Counted from the first letter of the stretch, positions 1 to 9,800 are shown. The stretch is DNA of 64,000 bases from Planctomycetota bacterium (GCA_003671275.1 QWPB01000108.1:1-64000); one strand, 5' to 3'. A program made the numbers and translations. The notes: generated from the letters alone by a model not told the origin.

Positions 1-242
1 CGGCTTTCGATCAGCAGCCCGCCATCCTGAGCTTTCCGCAGGATGCGTCCCTCGATGGTCAGTTGTCTTGATGCCGGTTGTGGGGGGGCGACGGCGGAGA
101 GAAATCGGACTTGGACCAGCGGCTGGTCTTCAGCCGTCAGGGATGTTCCCCAGTCTGCCCCAATCCCTGCCAGAACGATCCATAACCAGATCGGCGATCC
201 AGTGATCAGAAATCGGACGGGGAGCGTTCGAGGAGAGTGCAT
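1..242 (-). CDS. Secreted protein of unknown function, N-terminal fragment
   Basis: The gene runs leftward off the window edge, so only the first 80 residues are visible. The ATG is at 242-240. The N-terminus has a basic start (residues 2-10), then a hydrophobic stretch around residues 11-29 (LWIVLAGIGADWG within it) and a likely signal peptidase site near the TAEDQ segment, so export is inferred. The next residues (VQVRFLSAVAPP, then QLTIEGRILRKAQDGGLLIE) suggest a beta-rich domain. I do not recognise a family. The terminator immediately upstream belongs to the preceding minus-strand cyclophilin gene, so this gene should have its own promoter, although none is obvious. Confidence 0.7.
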   Translation of the reverse strand, partial: MHSPRTLPVRFLITGSPIWLWIVLAGIGADWGTSLTAEDQPLVQVRFLSAVAPPQPASRQLTIEGRILRKAQDGGLLIES

Positions 243-261
243 GAGGTCACCTCTGTCAGGC

Positions 262-295
262 AAAAAAGCCACGGAAACCGGGTTTCCGTGGCTTT
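262..295 (-). terminator. Rho-independent terminator of the cyclophilin gene
   Basis: Perfect 13-bp inverted repeat, arms 265-277 and 283-295 (AAAGCCACGGAAA / TTTCCGTGGCTTT) with a 5-base loop. On the minus strand it is followed by a run of T (complement of the six A at 262-267). It begins 29 bases after the stop codon of the minus-strand gene at 324-1469. Confidence 0.85.
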
Positions 296-323
296 AAGGC
301 AGATTCACGGACGCGGCTGGGAA

Positions 324-1469
324 CTAATCCAGCGACGGGGTCATTTCTTCCCGCTTCAGCACGTACGGGTGTGATCGCTTGCGGATGACCGTGGCCGACT
401 TGATGACATCGTTGATCCCCAGAGCCCGCACGATATCCAGACCCTTGGTGACTCGTCCAAACACAGTGTGGCAGCCTTCGTCTTTACCTTTCTCCGCATT
501 CAGGTGGGCTGTTGGCAAATGAGTCAGGAAGAACTGAGATCCCCCCGAATCCCGGCCAGCATGGGCCATGCTCAGGCTCCCCGCAAAGTGCATGCGGGCG
601 TTTTCCTGGTAACACTCGCACTTGATGGTGTAACCCGGTCCACCCGAGCCTGGCTGCTTTGTGGAACCTTCACGGCTGTTGGGGCACCCCCCCTGGGCCA
701 TGAAGCTGGGAATGACGCGGTGGAACCGCAGTCCATCATAGTATTTGGCTTCGATCAACTGCACAAAGCTCCGGACAGCCACGGGGGCTTCGTCTTCGAA
801 CAGCAGGATCTCAATCTCTCCCTGATTGGTCGAGAGCTTGACCAGAGGGAGTGCCTGATCCCCGGTTAAAGCCTCTTCCTTGGCCCGGATCGCCTGTTCC
901 GCTTTCCAGAGATCGATGTACTTCTTGGATGCTTCGAGTAGATCGGTGGCGCGTCCCCCGCTGGATCCGGATTGTTCCAGGATCGTGAGGTCCGTGATGG
1001 CCCCTTCAAAATCATGCTCAGCAAACTTGGCTTGGCCGTTCATAAACAGGGCCTGGTTGTTTTTCGGCTCCGCCTTCAGAATGGCCGTCGCCACCTTGAT
1101 GACATCCTGGTATTTGTTTTCCGACATCAGGTCTTCCAGCATGAAGCTGGCTGCGACGGTGTTGTCGGGCGATTTCTCGAACACAATCGGAGCCAGCTCC
1201 TTGAGCCGGGGAAGCGTCTTCGTCGAGAAACGATTGACCAGCACCTGCATTTCGGTGCGGATCTTGCCCTTTTCCTGGGGGGTGCCCTTGGCGAACTGGA
1301 GTTTCAGTTCGTCCATCTGGGTCTTGACTTTCTCCATCTCCGCCACAAGCGAGTCCCATTCGGCAATCGGATCCTGGGTGGCTGCGGGCTGATCCTCAGC
1401 GGGAGAAATCCCGGGCATCCCCAGCCAGGCACAGGCAACAACGGAAAGAATCAGACAACGCCACAACAT
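324..1469 (-). CDS. Secreted TPR-like/cyclophilin-type peptidyl-prolyl cis-trans isomerase
   Basis: This 381-residue protein would catalyse cis-trans isomerisation of Xaa-Pro bonds in exported proteins. The start is the ATG at 1469, preceded by AAGGAG at 6 bases, not the upstream ATG at 1496. It gives a clean signal peptide (MLWRCLILSVVACAWLG). Residues about 25-70 are charged and helical. About 80-200 look like tetratricopeptide helices (NTVAASFMLEDL, NNQALFMNGQAKFAEHDFEG). About 205-370 are a cyclophilin domain with the FHRVIPSFMAQGG and GSQFFLTHLPTAHL core motifs. The catalytic-type Arg (FHRV), Phe (SFMAQGG) and Gln are present. A strong terminator follows. hisS lies upstream on the same strand, about 215 bases away. 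Confidence 0.92.
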   Translation of the reverse strand: MLWRCLILSVVACAWLGMPGISPAEDQPAATQDPIAEWDSLVAEMEKVKTQMDELKLQFAKGTPQEKGKIRTEMQVLVNRFSTKTLPRLKELAPIVFEKSPDNTVAASFMLEDLMSENKYQDVIKVATAILKAEPKNNQALFMNGQAKFAEHDFEGAITDLTILEQSGSSGGRATDLLEASKKYIDLWKAEQAIRAKEEALTGDQALPLVKLSTNQGEIEILLFEDEAPVAVRSFVQLIEAKYYDGLRFHRVIPSFMAQGGCPNSREGSTKQPGSGGPGYTIKCECYQENARMHFAGSLSMAHAGRDSGGSQFFLTHLPTAHLNAEKGKDEGCHTVFGRVTKGLDIVRALGINDVIKSATVIRKRSHPYVLKREEMTPSLD

Positions 1470-1685
1470 GCCGTACTCCTTGCGGACAGAATGCATTCCT
1501 CGGAATCCGTCCAGATCATTTCAGATGACACCGTGACGGAGGAGATTTCAGTCTACCCGGAACCGCCAATTTCGGAAATCCCCGAGCGAACGAGATCCGG
1601 TCAAGGGGGGACAGGACCGCACACACTCCGCCATCGCGTTTGCGCCCCACATCGCAGGGTGAAGCGAAATGTCAAACCCGGGTAA

Positions 1686-3008
1686 TCAGAGCTTCTGCTG
1701 GAGTGTGGCGATCAGGTCAGCCTCAGCGACTTCCTGCTGTTCCTGCTTGGCCAAGTCTTTCAGCATCCAGCAGCCCTTGTCGAATTCGTTACTACCGGCG
1801 ATCAGGGCGAACCGGAAACCCTTGGCATCCGCGTACTGCAACTGTTTCTTCATCGGTTTGGGCAGGGCGTACACCTCGGCTCCGATTCCCGCAGCCCGCA
1901 GCACGCGGCCCATTCGCAGGTATTCCGCAGCCCGGTCCTTGTCGAAGTGAATAATCAGTACCGGAGCTGGGGTCGAGACCTTGGACACCAGCTTGAGTTC
2001 CTCCATCGCCGCCAGCAGGCGGTCGAGTCCCAGGCTGGCACCAACGCCCGGCAGTGGAGTCTTCGTGAACAGCCCCGCCAGGTTGTCATAACGTCCGCCT
2101 GAGCAGACGCTGCCGATCCCCGGAAGATCGCCGAGGAATGTTTCGTAGATCGTTCCGGTGTAGTAGTCCAAGCCCCGCGCGATCGACAGATCGAGCGCGA
2201 TCCGTTCGCTCTTCAGTCCTGCCATTTCGCAGGCATTCAGCAGCTGCCGCAGCCGTGCCGCCCCTTCCAGGCCGCGTTCATTGGTTCCGACCAGCTTCTG
2301 GGCCGCGTCGAGGATCTCGATGTTGGTGCCCTTCAGTGAGGCGAAGTCGAGAACGCCCGCCGCCTGTTCCGTCGTAACGCCGACCTTGTCGACCATCTCG
2401 GCGATGACCGCCTCACGACCGATTTTGAGCACCTTGTCGAGCGCCCGCAGCAGGCCGACGGATTTGTCCGCCACCCCCAGATTCTCCAGCACCCCATTCA
2501 GCAGCATGCGGTGGTTGACGCGAATGGTGAACCGTTCGAACCCGATGGCCACCATCAGGTCATGAATCACCATCAGCGTCTCAATGTCGCTGACGTTCGA
2601 GTCGGTGCCGATCGTGTCAAAGTCGCATTGGACAAACTCGCGATACCGCCCGCGCTGCGTGTTCTCCCCTCGCCAGACCGGCGCGATGTGATACCGCTTG
2701 AATGGCGTCCCGATCTCGTTCAGATGCTCCGCCGCGAACCGCGCGAACGGCACGGTCAGGTCAAACCGCAAGGCCACATCCCGAGCCCCGTGGTCCACGA
2801 ACCGGAACAGCTGCTTGTCGGACTCCTCCCCGCCCTTGCCAGCCAGGATTTCCGCGTACTCGAGCGCTGGTGTATCAATCGGGCTGAACCCGTAGCTGCG
2901 GTAGACGCGACGGGCGGTTTCCATGAGCCGTTCCCGCACGATCATCACTTCGGGCAGGTAGTCACGGAAACCCTTGAGGGTACGAGGTTGAATGAGGTCT
3001 TTGGACAC
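1686..3008 (-). CDS. hisS: Histidyl-tRNA synthetase
   Basis: Class II aminoacyl-tRNA synthetase that charges tRNA-His in the cytoplasm. Visible motifs: TLKGFRDYLP at the N-terminus, motif 2 region (FKRYHIAPVWRGENTQRGRYREFVQCDFD), the histidine-A signature GLDYYTGTIYE and motif 3 (GVGASLGLDRL). An anticodon-binding domain covers about the last 90 residues (PVLIIHFDKDRAAEYL onwards). The open frame extends to 3134, but the extra 42 residues (Cys/Arg-rich) do not resemble HisRS. I therefore chose the GTG at 3008, giving VSKDLIQPRTLKGFRD and 440 residues, the usual family length. No good ribosome binding site precedes it, so the start is tentative. Confidence 0.95.
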   Translation of the reverse strand: MSKDLIQPRTLKGFRDYLPEVMIVRERLMETARRVYRSYGFSPIDTPALEYAEILAGKGGEESDKQLFRFVDHGARDVALRFDLTVPFARFAAEHLNEIGTPFKRYHIAPVWRGENTQRGRYREFVQCDFDTIGTDSNVSDIETLMVIHDLMVAIGFERFTIRVNHRMLLNGVLENLGVADKSVGLLRALDKVLKIGREAVIAEMVDKVGVTTEQAAGVLDFASLKGTNIEILDAAQKLVGTNERGLEGAARLRQLLNACEMAGLKSERIALDLSIARGLDYYTGTIYETFLGDLPGIGSVCSGGRYDNLAGLFTKTPLPGVGASLGLDRLLAAMEELKLVSKVSTPAPVLIIHFDKDRAAEYLRMGRVLRAAGIGAEVYALPKPMKKQLQYADAKGFRFALIAGSNEFDKGCWMLKDLAKQEQQEVAEADLIATLQQKL

Positions 3009-3155
3009 GAGGGAGATCGCCAGAGCAAAAGAGTTCGAGGCTGTGAGAAAATGGCAAGTCGGACGGCAGGGGCCTTCGCAGGGCCACACCCCACGGTCGG
3101 CAGCTGTGCCGGATCGGACACCGACGAGACCCACCTTGTTCGGGGCAAGCCCGCA

Positions 3156-4523
3156 TTATTGCCGCTCGGGGCGATCAGGCACAGCCTTCCCAGGGGAGTT
3201 CTGTAAGGCGGGATTGGTGGGCGGATCGGATGATAGTCCGTCCAGCAGGCGTTGGGCGGATTGCCGCACGTGGGGATGGGGATGGTTGGTGAGGGATTGC
3301 AGGGCCTGCTCGGCGGGGTGAGCCTGCCTGCCGAGCAGGGTCAGAAACCGTACGGCACGAATGCGAACATGGCGGTCTTCCGCAGCCATTTCGCGGGCCG
3401 CCAGCGGGGCCGTGAGGACGGTGTCCGGAAATCGTTTCTGCGTCGCTTCGATGGCCGCCATTCGAACACGCGGTTCTACGTCGTTTCGCCCGATTTGAAG
3501 AGCATTGCGGGAAGTCTCATCTGCGGGCGCCCAGCCCAGTCCCGTGGCGGCCCGCTCACGCGTGGTCGCCTGTGGATGAGAGAGTAACCGGCTGAGCAGC
3601 TCGGTGCCGCCGACCTGTCCCAGCGAAATCGCGGCGACATCTCGCACATCTTCCGAACGATCCGCCAGTATGAGTTCCGCCAGACGCGGAGCGGCCTGTT
3701 CCGCCCGCAGGCCAATCCGTCCCAGTGTGACCGCCACGGCTCGGCGAATACGCTCTTCACGGTCCTCGGAGAATCGCAGCAAGACGGGAACGGCGGCGAT
3801 CGCTTCACCACCATACAGGTCCAGACATTCAATGCACGCGGACACTAGATCCAGCTCCTGCCCGCTGCGAGTGGTTGATCCATCGCGATGCGGCGGGTGC
3901 CACTGGAGCTGCCTGACGATTGCGGGCAACGAACGAATGTCCGCGGTCCCGATACGTCCCAAGGCTTCGACCGCGACCAGTCGCAGGTGCGAGTCCGTCG
4001 CGGGATGAGACACGAGTTCGATGAGAACCGGCGTGGCGGGAGCTGCGACCGGGCCCCACAGGGCGAGCGCTTGCACCGCCCAGATGGATGTCGTGGGATC
4101 TTCGTCGGTCGGTGGCCGTTGAATGAGGGCCGTTATCTCAGGGACTGCCGATGCCGATTGCGGGCCGATCCGTCCGAGTGTTAAGGCGGCCTGGCGTCGG
4201 CTGAACCAGGGGGCGTGTGGGTCTTTCGCAATCGCCAGAAGTCCGGGCACGGCGGCGGCAGCCTCGTTCGATCGCGGGTCGAGCGATTTGATGGCGTCTC
4301 GCCACTGTTCGAGAGTCCGGCCTTCGTAGAGAGCGTGCGAGTGGGCCGGGGCAGCGTGGATTGCCGGGATTCCCACGCAGATCAGGATGATCCCCAGAAC
4401 GGTTTCTCGCCACGCTCGGAACCAGCGTGTGGATGGTGAGTGCGGAGGAGACGAGTATGTTCTGATGGGCCAGCTCCAATCTTGCTCCGTTTCCGGGTGT
4501 TCCCATTTTACGAAAAAGCCCAC
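3156..4523 (-). CDS. HEAT-repeat protein, probably exported or membrane-anchored
   Basis: Repeats of about 35-40 residues run through most of the protein (for example AAAAVPGLLAIAKD, SASAVPEITALIQ, AIAAVPVLLRFSED, AVAVTLGRIGLRAEQAAPRLAEL, HPAEQALQSLTNHPHPHVRQSA), typical of HEAT/PBS-lyase-like helical scaffolds that bind proteins. Residues about 40-58 (ETVLGIILICVGIPAIHA) look like a signal peptide or anchor. The start is a problem. The only standard start upstream of this segment is the GTG at 4523, which lies inside the terminator hairpin of glgP. A CTG just before the hydrophobic segment is an alternative. The C-terminal tail (NPALQNSPGKAVPDRPERQ) is disordered. A specific function cannot be assigned. 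Confidence 0.75.
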   Translation of the reverse strand: MGFFVKWEHPETEQDWSWPIRTYSSPPHSPSTRWFRAWRETVLGIILICVGIPAIHAAPAHSHALYEGRTLEQWRDAIKSLDPRSNEAAAAVPGLLAIAKDPHAPWFSRRQAALTLGRIGPQSASAVPEITALIQRPPTDEDPTTSIWAVQALALWGPVAAPATPVLIELVSHPATDSHLRLVAVEALGRIGTADIRSLPAIVRQLQWHPPHRDGSTTRSGQELDLVSACIECLDLYGGEAIAAVPVLLRFSEDREERIRRAVAVTLGRIGLRAEQAAPRLAELILADRSEDVRDVAAISLGQVGGTELLSRLLSHPQATTRERAATGLGWAPADETSRNALQIGRNDVEPRVRMAAIEATQKRFPDTVLTAPLAAREMAAEDRHVRIRAVRFLTLLGRQAHPAEQALQSLTNHPHPHVRQSAQRLLDGLSSDPPTNPALQNSPGKAVPDRPERQ

Positions 4524-4541
4524 TGGCCGGACCAGTGGGCT
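4513..4541 (-). terminator. Rho-independent terminator of glgP
   Basis: Perfect 10-bp inverted repeat, arms 4517-4526 and 4532-4541 (AGCCCACTGG / CCAGTGGGCT), loop CCGGA, followed on the minus strand by TTTTT. It starts 29 bases after the glgP stop. The annotated GTG start of the downstream HEAT gene falls inside it. Confidence 0.85.
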
Positions 4542-4569
4542 CGGAATCCGATCCCCGGGATACGGAGAA

Positions 4570-6717
4570 CTATGGCACGAACGGCAGTGCGCTGGATGTA
4601 CTGCCGGACGCGGGGATGTAGGTCTTGGACACGTAGTCCATCACCATCCGGTCGGCATTGAACCGCCAGCCGAGAGTCTTCATCGAGCGTTTCATCCGCT
4701 TGATCCACTCGTGCGGCACGCCATCGGCGTCGCGTTCGTAGTAGAGCGGAATAACCTCATCGCGGATCACGCGGAGTAGATCATCGCCATCCAGGGTGTC
4801 CTGGGTTCCCTGGTCGGCATGGATCAGGCCGTTCCCGATGTTGAATCCGTTGCGACCATCGTATGCCTCGGCCCACCAGCCGTCCGAGATTGACAGGTTC
4901 AGCCCCCCATTGAGGACCACCTTCTGCCCGCTGGTCCCCGAGGCTTCGAGCGGCCTGCGTGGATTATTGAGCCACACATCGACCCCCTGAACCAGATGCC
5001 GGGCCAGATTGATATCGTAGTCTTCGAGGAACACAACCCGTCCCTCGAACCGCTTGTCGTGGGCAATGTTGTGAATCCGCTGGAGGATTTGCTTCCCCGG
5101 CTCATCCGCCGGGTGCGCCTTGCCCGCGAACAGGAACTGCACCGGACGATCGGTGTCACTGATGATCTTCGCCAGAATATCCAGATCACGCAGAATCAAA
5201 TCGGCCCGCTTGTAAGGGGCAAACCGCCGCGCGAAGCCGATCAGCAGCGTTTCGGGATCGAGCATCGTCTGGATGCGGGCGATCTGGGCGTCGCTGGCCT
5301 TGTGTCGCTCCGCTTGCCGTGACAGACGGAACCGTGCATACCCGATCAATCGGTTCTTGAGTGATTCGTGCGTCTCCCACAACTCGCCGCTCGTAATGTC
5401 GTCGATCCCCTGCCAGACCTCGGGCTCCCCCGACTTCACATGCCAATCGAGCGGCAACACCCGGTCGTACAGGAAACGCATTTGCGGCGCGAGCCACGTG
5501 CTGACATGCACGCCGTTGGTGATGTGCCCGATGGGAACTTCTTCTTCCTTCCTCCACGGCCACAGGCACCGCCACATCTTGCGGCTGACAACGCCATGCA
5601 GGTTCGACACTCCATTGGCCCGGCGGCTGCAGTTGAAGGCCAGTACGGTCATGCAGAATGGCTCGTTGTGGTCCGAGGGGTTCACCCGGCCCAGGGCCAT
5701 CATGCCATGATGGTCCAGGCCCAGTTCCTCACGCAGGGGCCCGAGGTGCTCGTCCATCAGGCCGTTGTCGAATCGGTCGTGTCCGGCGGCTACGGGTGTG
5801 TGTGTCGTAAAGACTCCCATCGTCGCCGTTTCGCGAAGGGCATCGTCAAAGTTGAGGCCATGTTGCTTCATCCGCCGCCGAATCATTTCCAGCGGGGCAA
5901 AGGCGGAGTGGCCTTCATTCATGTGGATCACACGCGGCCAGATACCCATGGCGATCAAGGCCTTCATGCCACCCACGCCCAGCACTAGTTCTTGCCGGAT
6001 ACGGATCTTCTGATCACCGCCGTACAGGCGGGCCGTCAGCCGCTGCGTGATTTCCGAGTTCTCGGGAACGTTGGTGTCGAGCATGTACAGCGGAATGCGT
6101 CCGACGTTGACCTTCCAGACGCGGGCGTAAATCGTTTCGCCGCGAGTCTGAACGCTGACGATCACCGGTTTGCCCTGCGTGTCGAGGGCGACCTCCATCG
6201 GCTGGTCTCGAGGGTCCGCGTCGGGATAGGTCTCTTCCTGCCAGCCGCTGGGGTTGATGGTCTGGCTGAAGTAGCCCTCCTGGTAGAACAGCCCAATGGC
6301 GACGAGCGGAATCCCCAGATCGGAAGCACTTTTCAGATGGTCCCCCGCCAGCACGCCGAGACCCCCGGAATACACCCGCAGTGATTCATGGATGCCGAAT
6401 TCCGCCGAGAAGTAGGCCGCCGGACGATCCCCGAGTACAGCCGCGTGGGTATCGCCCCAGGTCCGATCGGACTGCATGTACTCCTGCCACCGGCGATACG
6501 CACCGTGAATGCGGGCATGCAGCACGGTCTCGCGAGCCCGGGCTTCGAGCTTCTCAGAGTGATACTCCCGCAGCAGCTGGATCGGATTGTGGCCGAGCTG
6601 GGTCCAGAGTTCGGAATCAATCTCGCGGAAGATGCTGGTGACTTCCGGCTGCCAGGTCCACCACAGGTTGCTGGCGAGTTCACAAAGCTTCTGATGAATC
6701 GTACGGTCAGGAGTCAT
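4570..6717 (-). CDS. glgP: Alpha-glucan (glycogen) phosphorylase
   Basis: GT35-type phosphorylase that releases glucose 1-phosphate from alpha-1,4-glucans using pyridoxal phosphate. The sequence has the short bacterial/archaeal form: an N-terminal segment with [15 protein letters not shown] (DUF3417-like), then [37 protein letters not shown], and the PLP-binding region [25 protein letters not shown], with the Lys of GQK as the expected Schiff-base residue. The frame opens with TTG at 6753, but the ATG at 6717 ([14 protein letters not shown]) fits the family better and gives 715 residues. It is transcribed away from thrC, with about 200 bases of shared upstream region. Confidence 0.95.
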   Translation of the reverse strand: MTPDRTIHQKLCELASNLWWTWQPEVTSIFREIDSELWTQLGHNPIQLLREYHSEKLEARARETVLHARIHGAYRRWQEYMQSDRTWGDTHAAVLGDRPAAYFSAEFGIHESLRVYSGGLGVLAGDHLKSASDLGIPLVAIGLFYQEGYFSQTINPSGWQEETYPDADPRDQPMEVALDTQGKPVIVSVQTRGETIYARVWKVNVGRIPLYMLDTNVPENSEITQRLTARLYGGDQKIRIRQELVLGVGGMKALIAMGIWPRVIHMNEGHSAFAPLEMIRRRMKQHGLNFDDALRETATMGVFTTHTPVAAGHDRFDNGLMDEHLGPLREELGLDHHGMMALGRVNPSDHNEPFCMTVLAFNCSRRANGVSNLHGVVSRKMWRCLWPWRKEEEVPIGHITNGVHVSTWLAPQMRFLYDRVLPLDWHVKSGEPEVWQGIDDITSGELWETHESLKNRLIGYARFRLSRQAERHKASDAQIARIQTMLDPETLLIGFARRFAPYKRADLILRDLDILAKIISDTDRPVQFLFAGKAHPADEPGKQILQRIHNIAHDKRFEGRVVFLEDYDINLARHLVQGVDVWLNNPRRPLEASGTSGQKVVLNGGLNLSISDGWWAEAYDGRNGFNIGNGLIHADQGTQDTLDGDDLLRVIRDEVIPLYYERDADGVPHEWIKRMKRSMKTLGWRFNADRMVMDYVSKTYIPASGSTSSALPFVP

Positions 6718-6922
6718 GAGGGATTGTTCCGAGTCGGTCGTTTCGTCACACAATGGTTGGGTGAGATCATAAGAACCGCTTCGTGCAAGGGTCGATGCCT
6801 GGAATCGACCAGATTGTGTATCTTGGAATATATTTTGAATGGTCTTCTAAGTCTGGTGACAAATGCATTCTAACATGCTAAGGCTGGGGGGTGTCTGTTC
6901 GGCCCCTTTTACTGGCGATCGC

Positions 6923-8146
6923 ATGCACTATGTCACACACCTGGAGTCGGCACTCGATGGAACCCGGCTTGACCACAATGTTCCGCAGACCCTGCATCGG
7001 GATCGACCCCTGTGGGTGCGGTACGATCTGGAGGCCATTGCCCGAACGGTGAGTCCCGACCAGTGGAAAAACCGCCCGCAGACTCTGTGGCGCTATCGCG
7101 AGTTGTTGCCCTACCGGAATGAAGCCGACGTGGTCTCTCTGGGAGAGAACTGCTCGCCGCTGCTGGCCTGTCCGCGACTGGCGGAAACTTTCCAGATGGA
7201 CCAGCTATGGGTGAAGGACGAATCTCAGCTGCCGACGGGAAGCTTCAAGAGCCGGGGCCTGGCGATGGCGATAACGATGGCCCGTGCCCTGGGAATTCGT
7301 CGGGTAGCATTACCCACCGCGGGCAATGCGGGCGGGGCCGCTGCCGCATACGCCGCACGGGCGGGGATGGAGTGTTTTGTCTTCATGCCCGAAGACACAC
7401 CGGTCATTAATCAGTATGAGTGTGTTCTGTTCGGGGCCCGGACCTTTCGCGTGAACGGGTTGATCAATGACTGCGGTCGCATTGTGCGCGAGGGTCAGGC
7501 GGCGATGGGCTGGTTCGACCTGTCGACACTCAAGGAGCCGTATCGCATTGAAGGCAAGAAGACGATGGGGTTGGAGCTGGCGGAGCAGATGAACTGGGAG
7601 TTGCCGGATGTGATTCTTTACCCGACCGGTGGCGGAACCGGACTGATTGGTATGTGGAAAGCGTTTCAGGAACTGCACGCCCTGGGGTGGCTTAAGATTC
7701 CTGGAAAATTTCCGCGGATGATCTCGGTTCAGTCGAGCGGATGTGCGCCGATTGCCACGGCGTTTGCTCGCGGGGAACGATTTGCCACCCCGTTTCCCAA
7801 CGCCCAGACGCTGGCCAGTGGTTTGCGCGTACCTGTGGCCATCGGGGATTTCATGATTCTGGATGCCGTGCGAGCCAGTGGTGGGCAGGCGGTGGCAGTG
7901 GATGAGCGGCAGATACGGGACTGGATGCAATTGGCCATGGCTCGCGAGGGCATCTCCCTTTGTCCGGAGACAGGGGCCTGCCTGGGGGCTTTGAAGGAGC
8001 TGCGGAGTCAGGGAGCGATCCGGGCGGATGAGCGTGTCGTGATCTTTAACACAGGGGCGGCACAGAAATACGTCGAGGTGATGCATACCGAACTTCGTCG
8101 CATCGATCAGCACCAGCCGATCGATTGGGAAGGGTTACAGGGTTAG
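6923..8146 (+). CDS. thrC: Threonine synthase
   Basis: PLP enzyme converting O-phosphohomoserine to threonine, the last step of threonine synthesis. Key features: the SLGENCSPLL segment, the PLP lysine region DESQLPTGSFKSRGLAMA, the asparagine-containing loop PTAGNAGGAAAAYAARAG, and the phosphate-binding PTGGGTGLIGMWKA. The frame is open from 6863, but MHYVTHLESALDG at 6923 matches the usual N-terminus and gives 407 residues. The first 20 codons of the longer form look like leader sequence. No homoserine dehydrogenase or kinase gene is adjacent. Confidence 0.95.
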   Translation: MHYVTHLESALDGTRLDHNVPQTLHRDRPLWVRYDLEAIARTVSPDQWKNRPQTLWRYRELLPYRNEADVVSLGENCSPLLACPRLAETFQMDQLWVKDESQLPTGSFKSRGLAMAITMARALGIRRVALPTAGNAGGAAAAYAARAGMECFVFMPEDTPVINQYECVLFGARTFRVNGLINDCGRIVREGQAAMGWFDLSTLKEPYRIEGKKTMGLELAEQMNWELPDVILYPTGGGTGLIGMWKAFQELHALGWLKIPGKFPRMISVQSSGCAPIATAFARGERFATPFPNAQTLASGLRVPVAIGDFMILDAVRASGGQAVAVDERQIRDWMQLAMAREGISLCPETGACLGALKELRSQGAIRADERVVIFNTGAAQKYVEVMHTELRRIDQHQPIDWEGLQG

Positions 8147-8254
8147 CTGCTTGATGCCAGCGGGGGGCGGCCTATACTTCTGCCTGAATTCCTTCCGGGG
8201 ACGCCCTGGAGTGAACTGACTGATCTCGGATTCCGCATACGAAGGTCTCGTTCG

Positions 8255-8797
8255 ATGAGTGCACAAGTTGGCAAGCAGGCTCCCAGTTTCTCACTCCAGG
8301 CGTATGACCGGACGAAAGACGGTACCGACGCCCAGTTCCGCGTGGTGAACCTGTCCGACTATGCTGGCAAGTGGGTCTGTCTGTACTTCTACCCACTCGA
8401 CTTCACGTTTGTCTGCCCGACAGAAATCGTGCAGTTCAATAAGGCCGTGGGTGATTTCGATGATCGCCATTGCGTGGTGCTGACGGCCTCCACTGACAGT
8501 GTGTTCTCCCACAAGGGCTGGTGTGATTCGCACAAGGATCTGGCCGGGCTCAAGCATCTGATGCTGGCTGACACGACACACGAGCTGTGCAAGTCCTTCG
8601 GGGTGTTGAAAGAAGATGCTGGAATCGCCTACCGGGGTGTGTTCCTGATCGATCCGAACGGTGTGGTGCGGTGGCTGGCGGTTCATGATCTGGGGGTTGG
8701 CCGTAATGTTGACGAAGTCCTCCGCGTGCTGGACGCTCTGCAGACCGACAAGCTGTGCCCGTGTAATTGGAAGCCGGGGCAGGCGACAATCAACTAA
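8255..8797 (+). CDS. 2-Cys peroxiredoxin (AhpC/TSA family)
   Basis: Thiol peroxidase that reduces hydrogen peroxide and alkyl hydroperoxides in the cytoplasm. The peroxidatic Cys is C54 in FTFVCPTEI. The resolving Cys is in the C-terminal LCPCNWKPG motif (C168 or C170), the arrangement of typical 2-Cys Prx1/AhpC enzymes. Length is 180 residues, slightly shorter than most AhpC. GAAGG upstream of the ATG is a plausible ribosome binding site. A second antioxidant-type gene (AhpD-like, 9180-9800) follows on the same strand, suggesting a shared role although 382 bases separate them. Confidence 0.95.
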   Translation: MSAQVGKQAPSFSLQAYDRTKDGTDAQFRVVNLSDYAGKWVCLYFYPLDFTFVCPTEIVQFNKAVGDFDDRHCVVLTASTDSVFSHKGWCDSHKDLAGLKHLMLADTTHELCKSFGVLKEDAGIAYRGVFLIDPNGVVRWLAVHDLGVGRNVDEVLRVLDALQTDKLCPCNWKPGQATIN

Positions 8798-9179
8798 TGC
8801 CGCATCAAGATCCCGATTCGGAGGGTAGAACCAGCCACTGGGGCAGGGGGGCTGGGACGCGTCCGGCGTCCGTACCATCTCGGGGGGATTCCAGCCCCGT
8901 GGGGCGGAGTATCACTCCGGGACGGGGTCTGGCGGACTCTGAAAGGAGCTGCCAGGCTGTCCAGTTTCGATCCACTTCGCAAGAACCATCGAACATACAA
9001 TCTTGCAGTCCGCATTTTTCGTAAGAGGCGAATCTCTGGGTGGTGGGTGAGCTGTGCGGTTGAGTGTGCGCTGGGTGAACTGGGTGAGCTGACGGGCTCG
9101 CCCGATACGGATCGAATCTACGGTGATTCAGCAGCCCCTGGCTTTGTTCGGGGGTTGCCTCTTTTTCGGAATGGTTCTC
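8798..9179. other. Intergenic space between peroxiredoxin and AhpD-like genes
   Basis: G-rich on the plus strand, with short inverted repeats (for example GCGGAGT..ACTCCG near 8911-8927) and the repeated word GGGTGAGCTG around 9042-9090. No convincing ORF, terminator or promoter was seen. Confidence 0.5.
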
Positions 9180-9800
9180 ATGTCGTTCTTTCAGCCCATC
9201 TCACCCGCCTCCGCGCCCGAGGCGTTGGCCAGTCTGTATGGTCGAATTCAGGAGATGCTCGATGGGGAGCTTCCCGAGATGTTTCAGGTTTACGGGAACG
9301 TCGAACCGTTCCTGAAGGACTTCTACATGAACTTCAAGAAGTTTGTGTACAGCTCCGGGGCGCTGGACAGCAAGACGCGGGCAATCATTGCACTGGTTGC
9401 CAGTTGCCATGCCGGAAATTCAGCCTGGACCGGTTACTTTCAGAAGCGGGCGGTTGATCTGGGATGGACTCCGGTTCAGGTGGGCGAAGCGATCGCCATT
9501 GCGGCGACGAACTACTGCTACAACACATTCTTTAAGTTTCGCGATATGAGTGGCAGCGGGCTGTTCGAGGGAATGGGAGTCGGTTTGCGGGCGCACACAT
9601 TTACGTCCGTCTCCCTGGATCAGAAGCTGGTTGAACTGATCAACATTGCCATCAGCGATATCAATGCCTGCAAGCCCTGCACGAGTGGTCATGTGGAAAA
9701 GGCTCGGTCACTGGGCTTGAGCGATGAGCAGATTCTGGAGTGCATCCAGTGTGCGGCGGTGATGTACGCCGGTTGCCAGTTCCTGAATTCCGTGGCCTGA
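9180..9800 (+). CDS. AhpD-like carboxymuconolactone decarboxylase family protein
   Basis: A 206-residue all-helical protein containing the AhpD active-site arrangement CKPCTSGHVEKA (C164, C167, H171), which in AhpD enzymes carries out thiol-disulfide chemistry and supports peroxiredoxin turnover. An earlier segment (LVASCHAGNSAWTGYFQKRAVDLG) resembles a degenerate first copy of the fold with only one Cys, so this is probably a two-repeat form. The ATG at 9180 was chosen over 9123 because GGAATGG lies just upstream and the extra N-terminal residues are atypical. Its position after a peroxiredoxin supports a redox partnership, which is inferred. Confidence 0.88.
   Translation: MSFFQPISPASAPEALASLYGRIQEMLDGELPEMFQVYGNVEPFLKDFYMNFKKFVYSSGALDSKTRAIIALVASCHAGNSAWTGYFQKRAVDLGWTPVQVGEAIAIAATNYCYNTFFKFRDMSGSGLFEGMGVGLRAHTFTSVSLDQKLVELINIAISDINACKPCTSGHVEKARSLGLSDEQILECIQCAAVMYAGCQFLNSVA

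Noticed and set aside
5368-5988. 206-codon plus-strand frame inside glgP
   Set aside because: Antisense shadow of the phosphorylase gene in a GC-rich region. Same reasoning applies to the many other long frames opposite hisS, argS, thrC and the large secreted genes.
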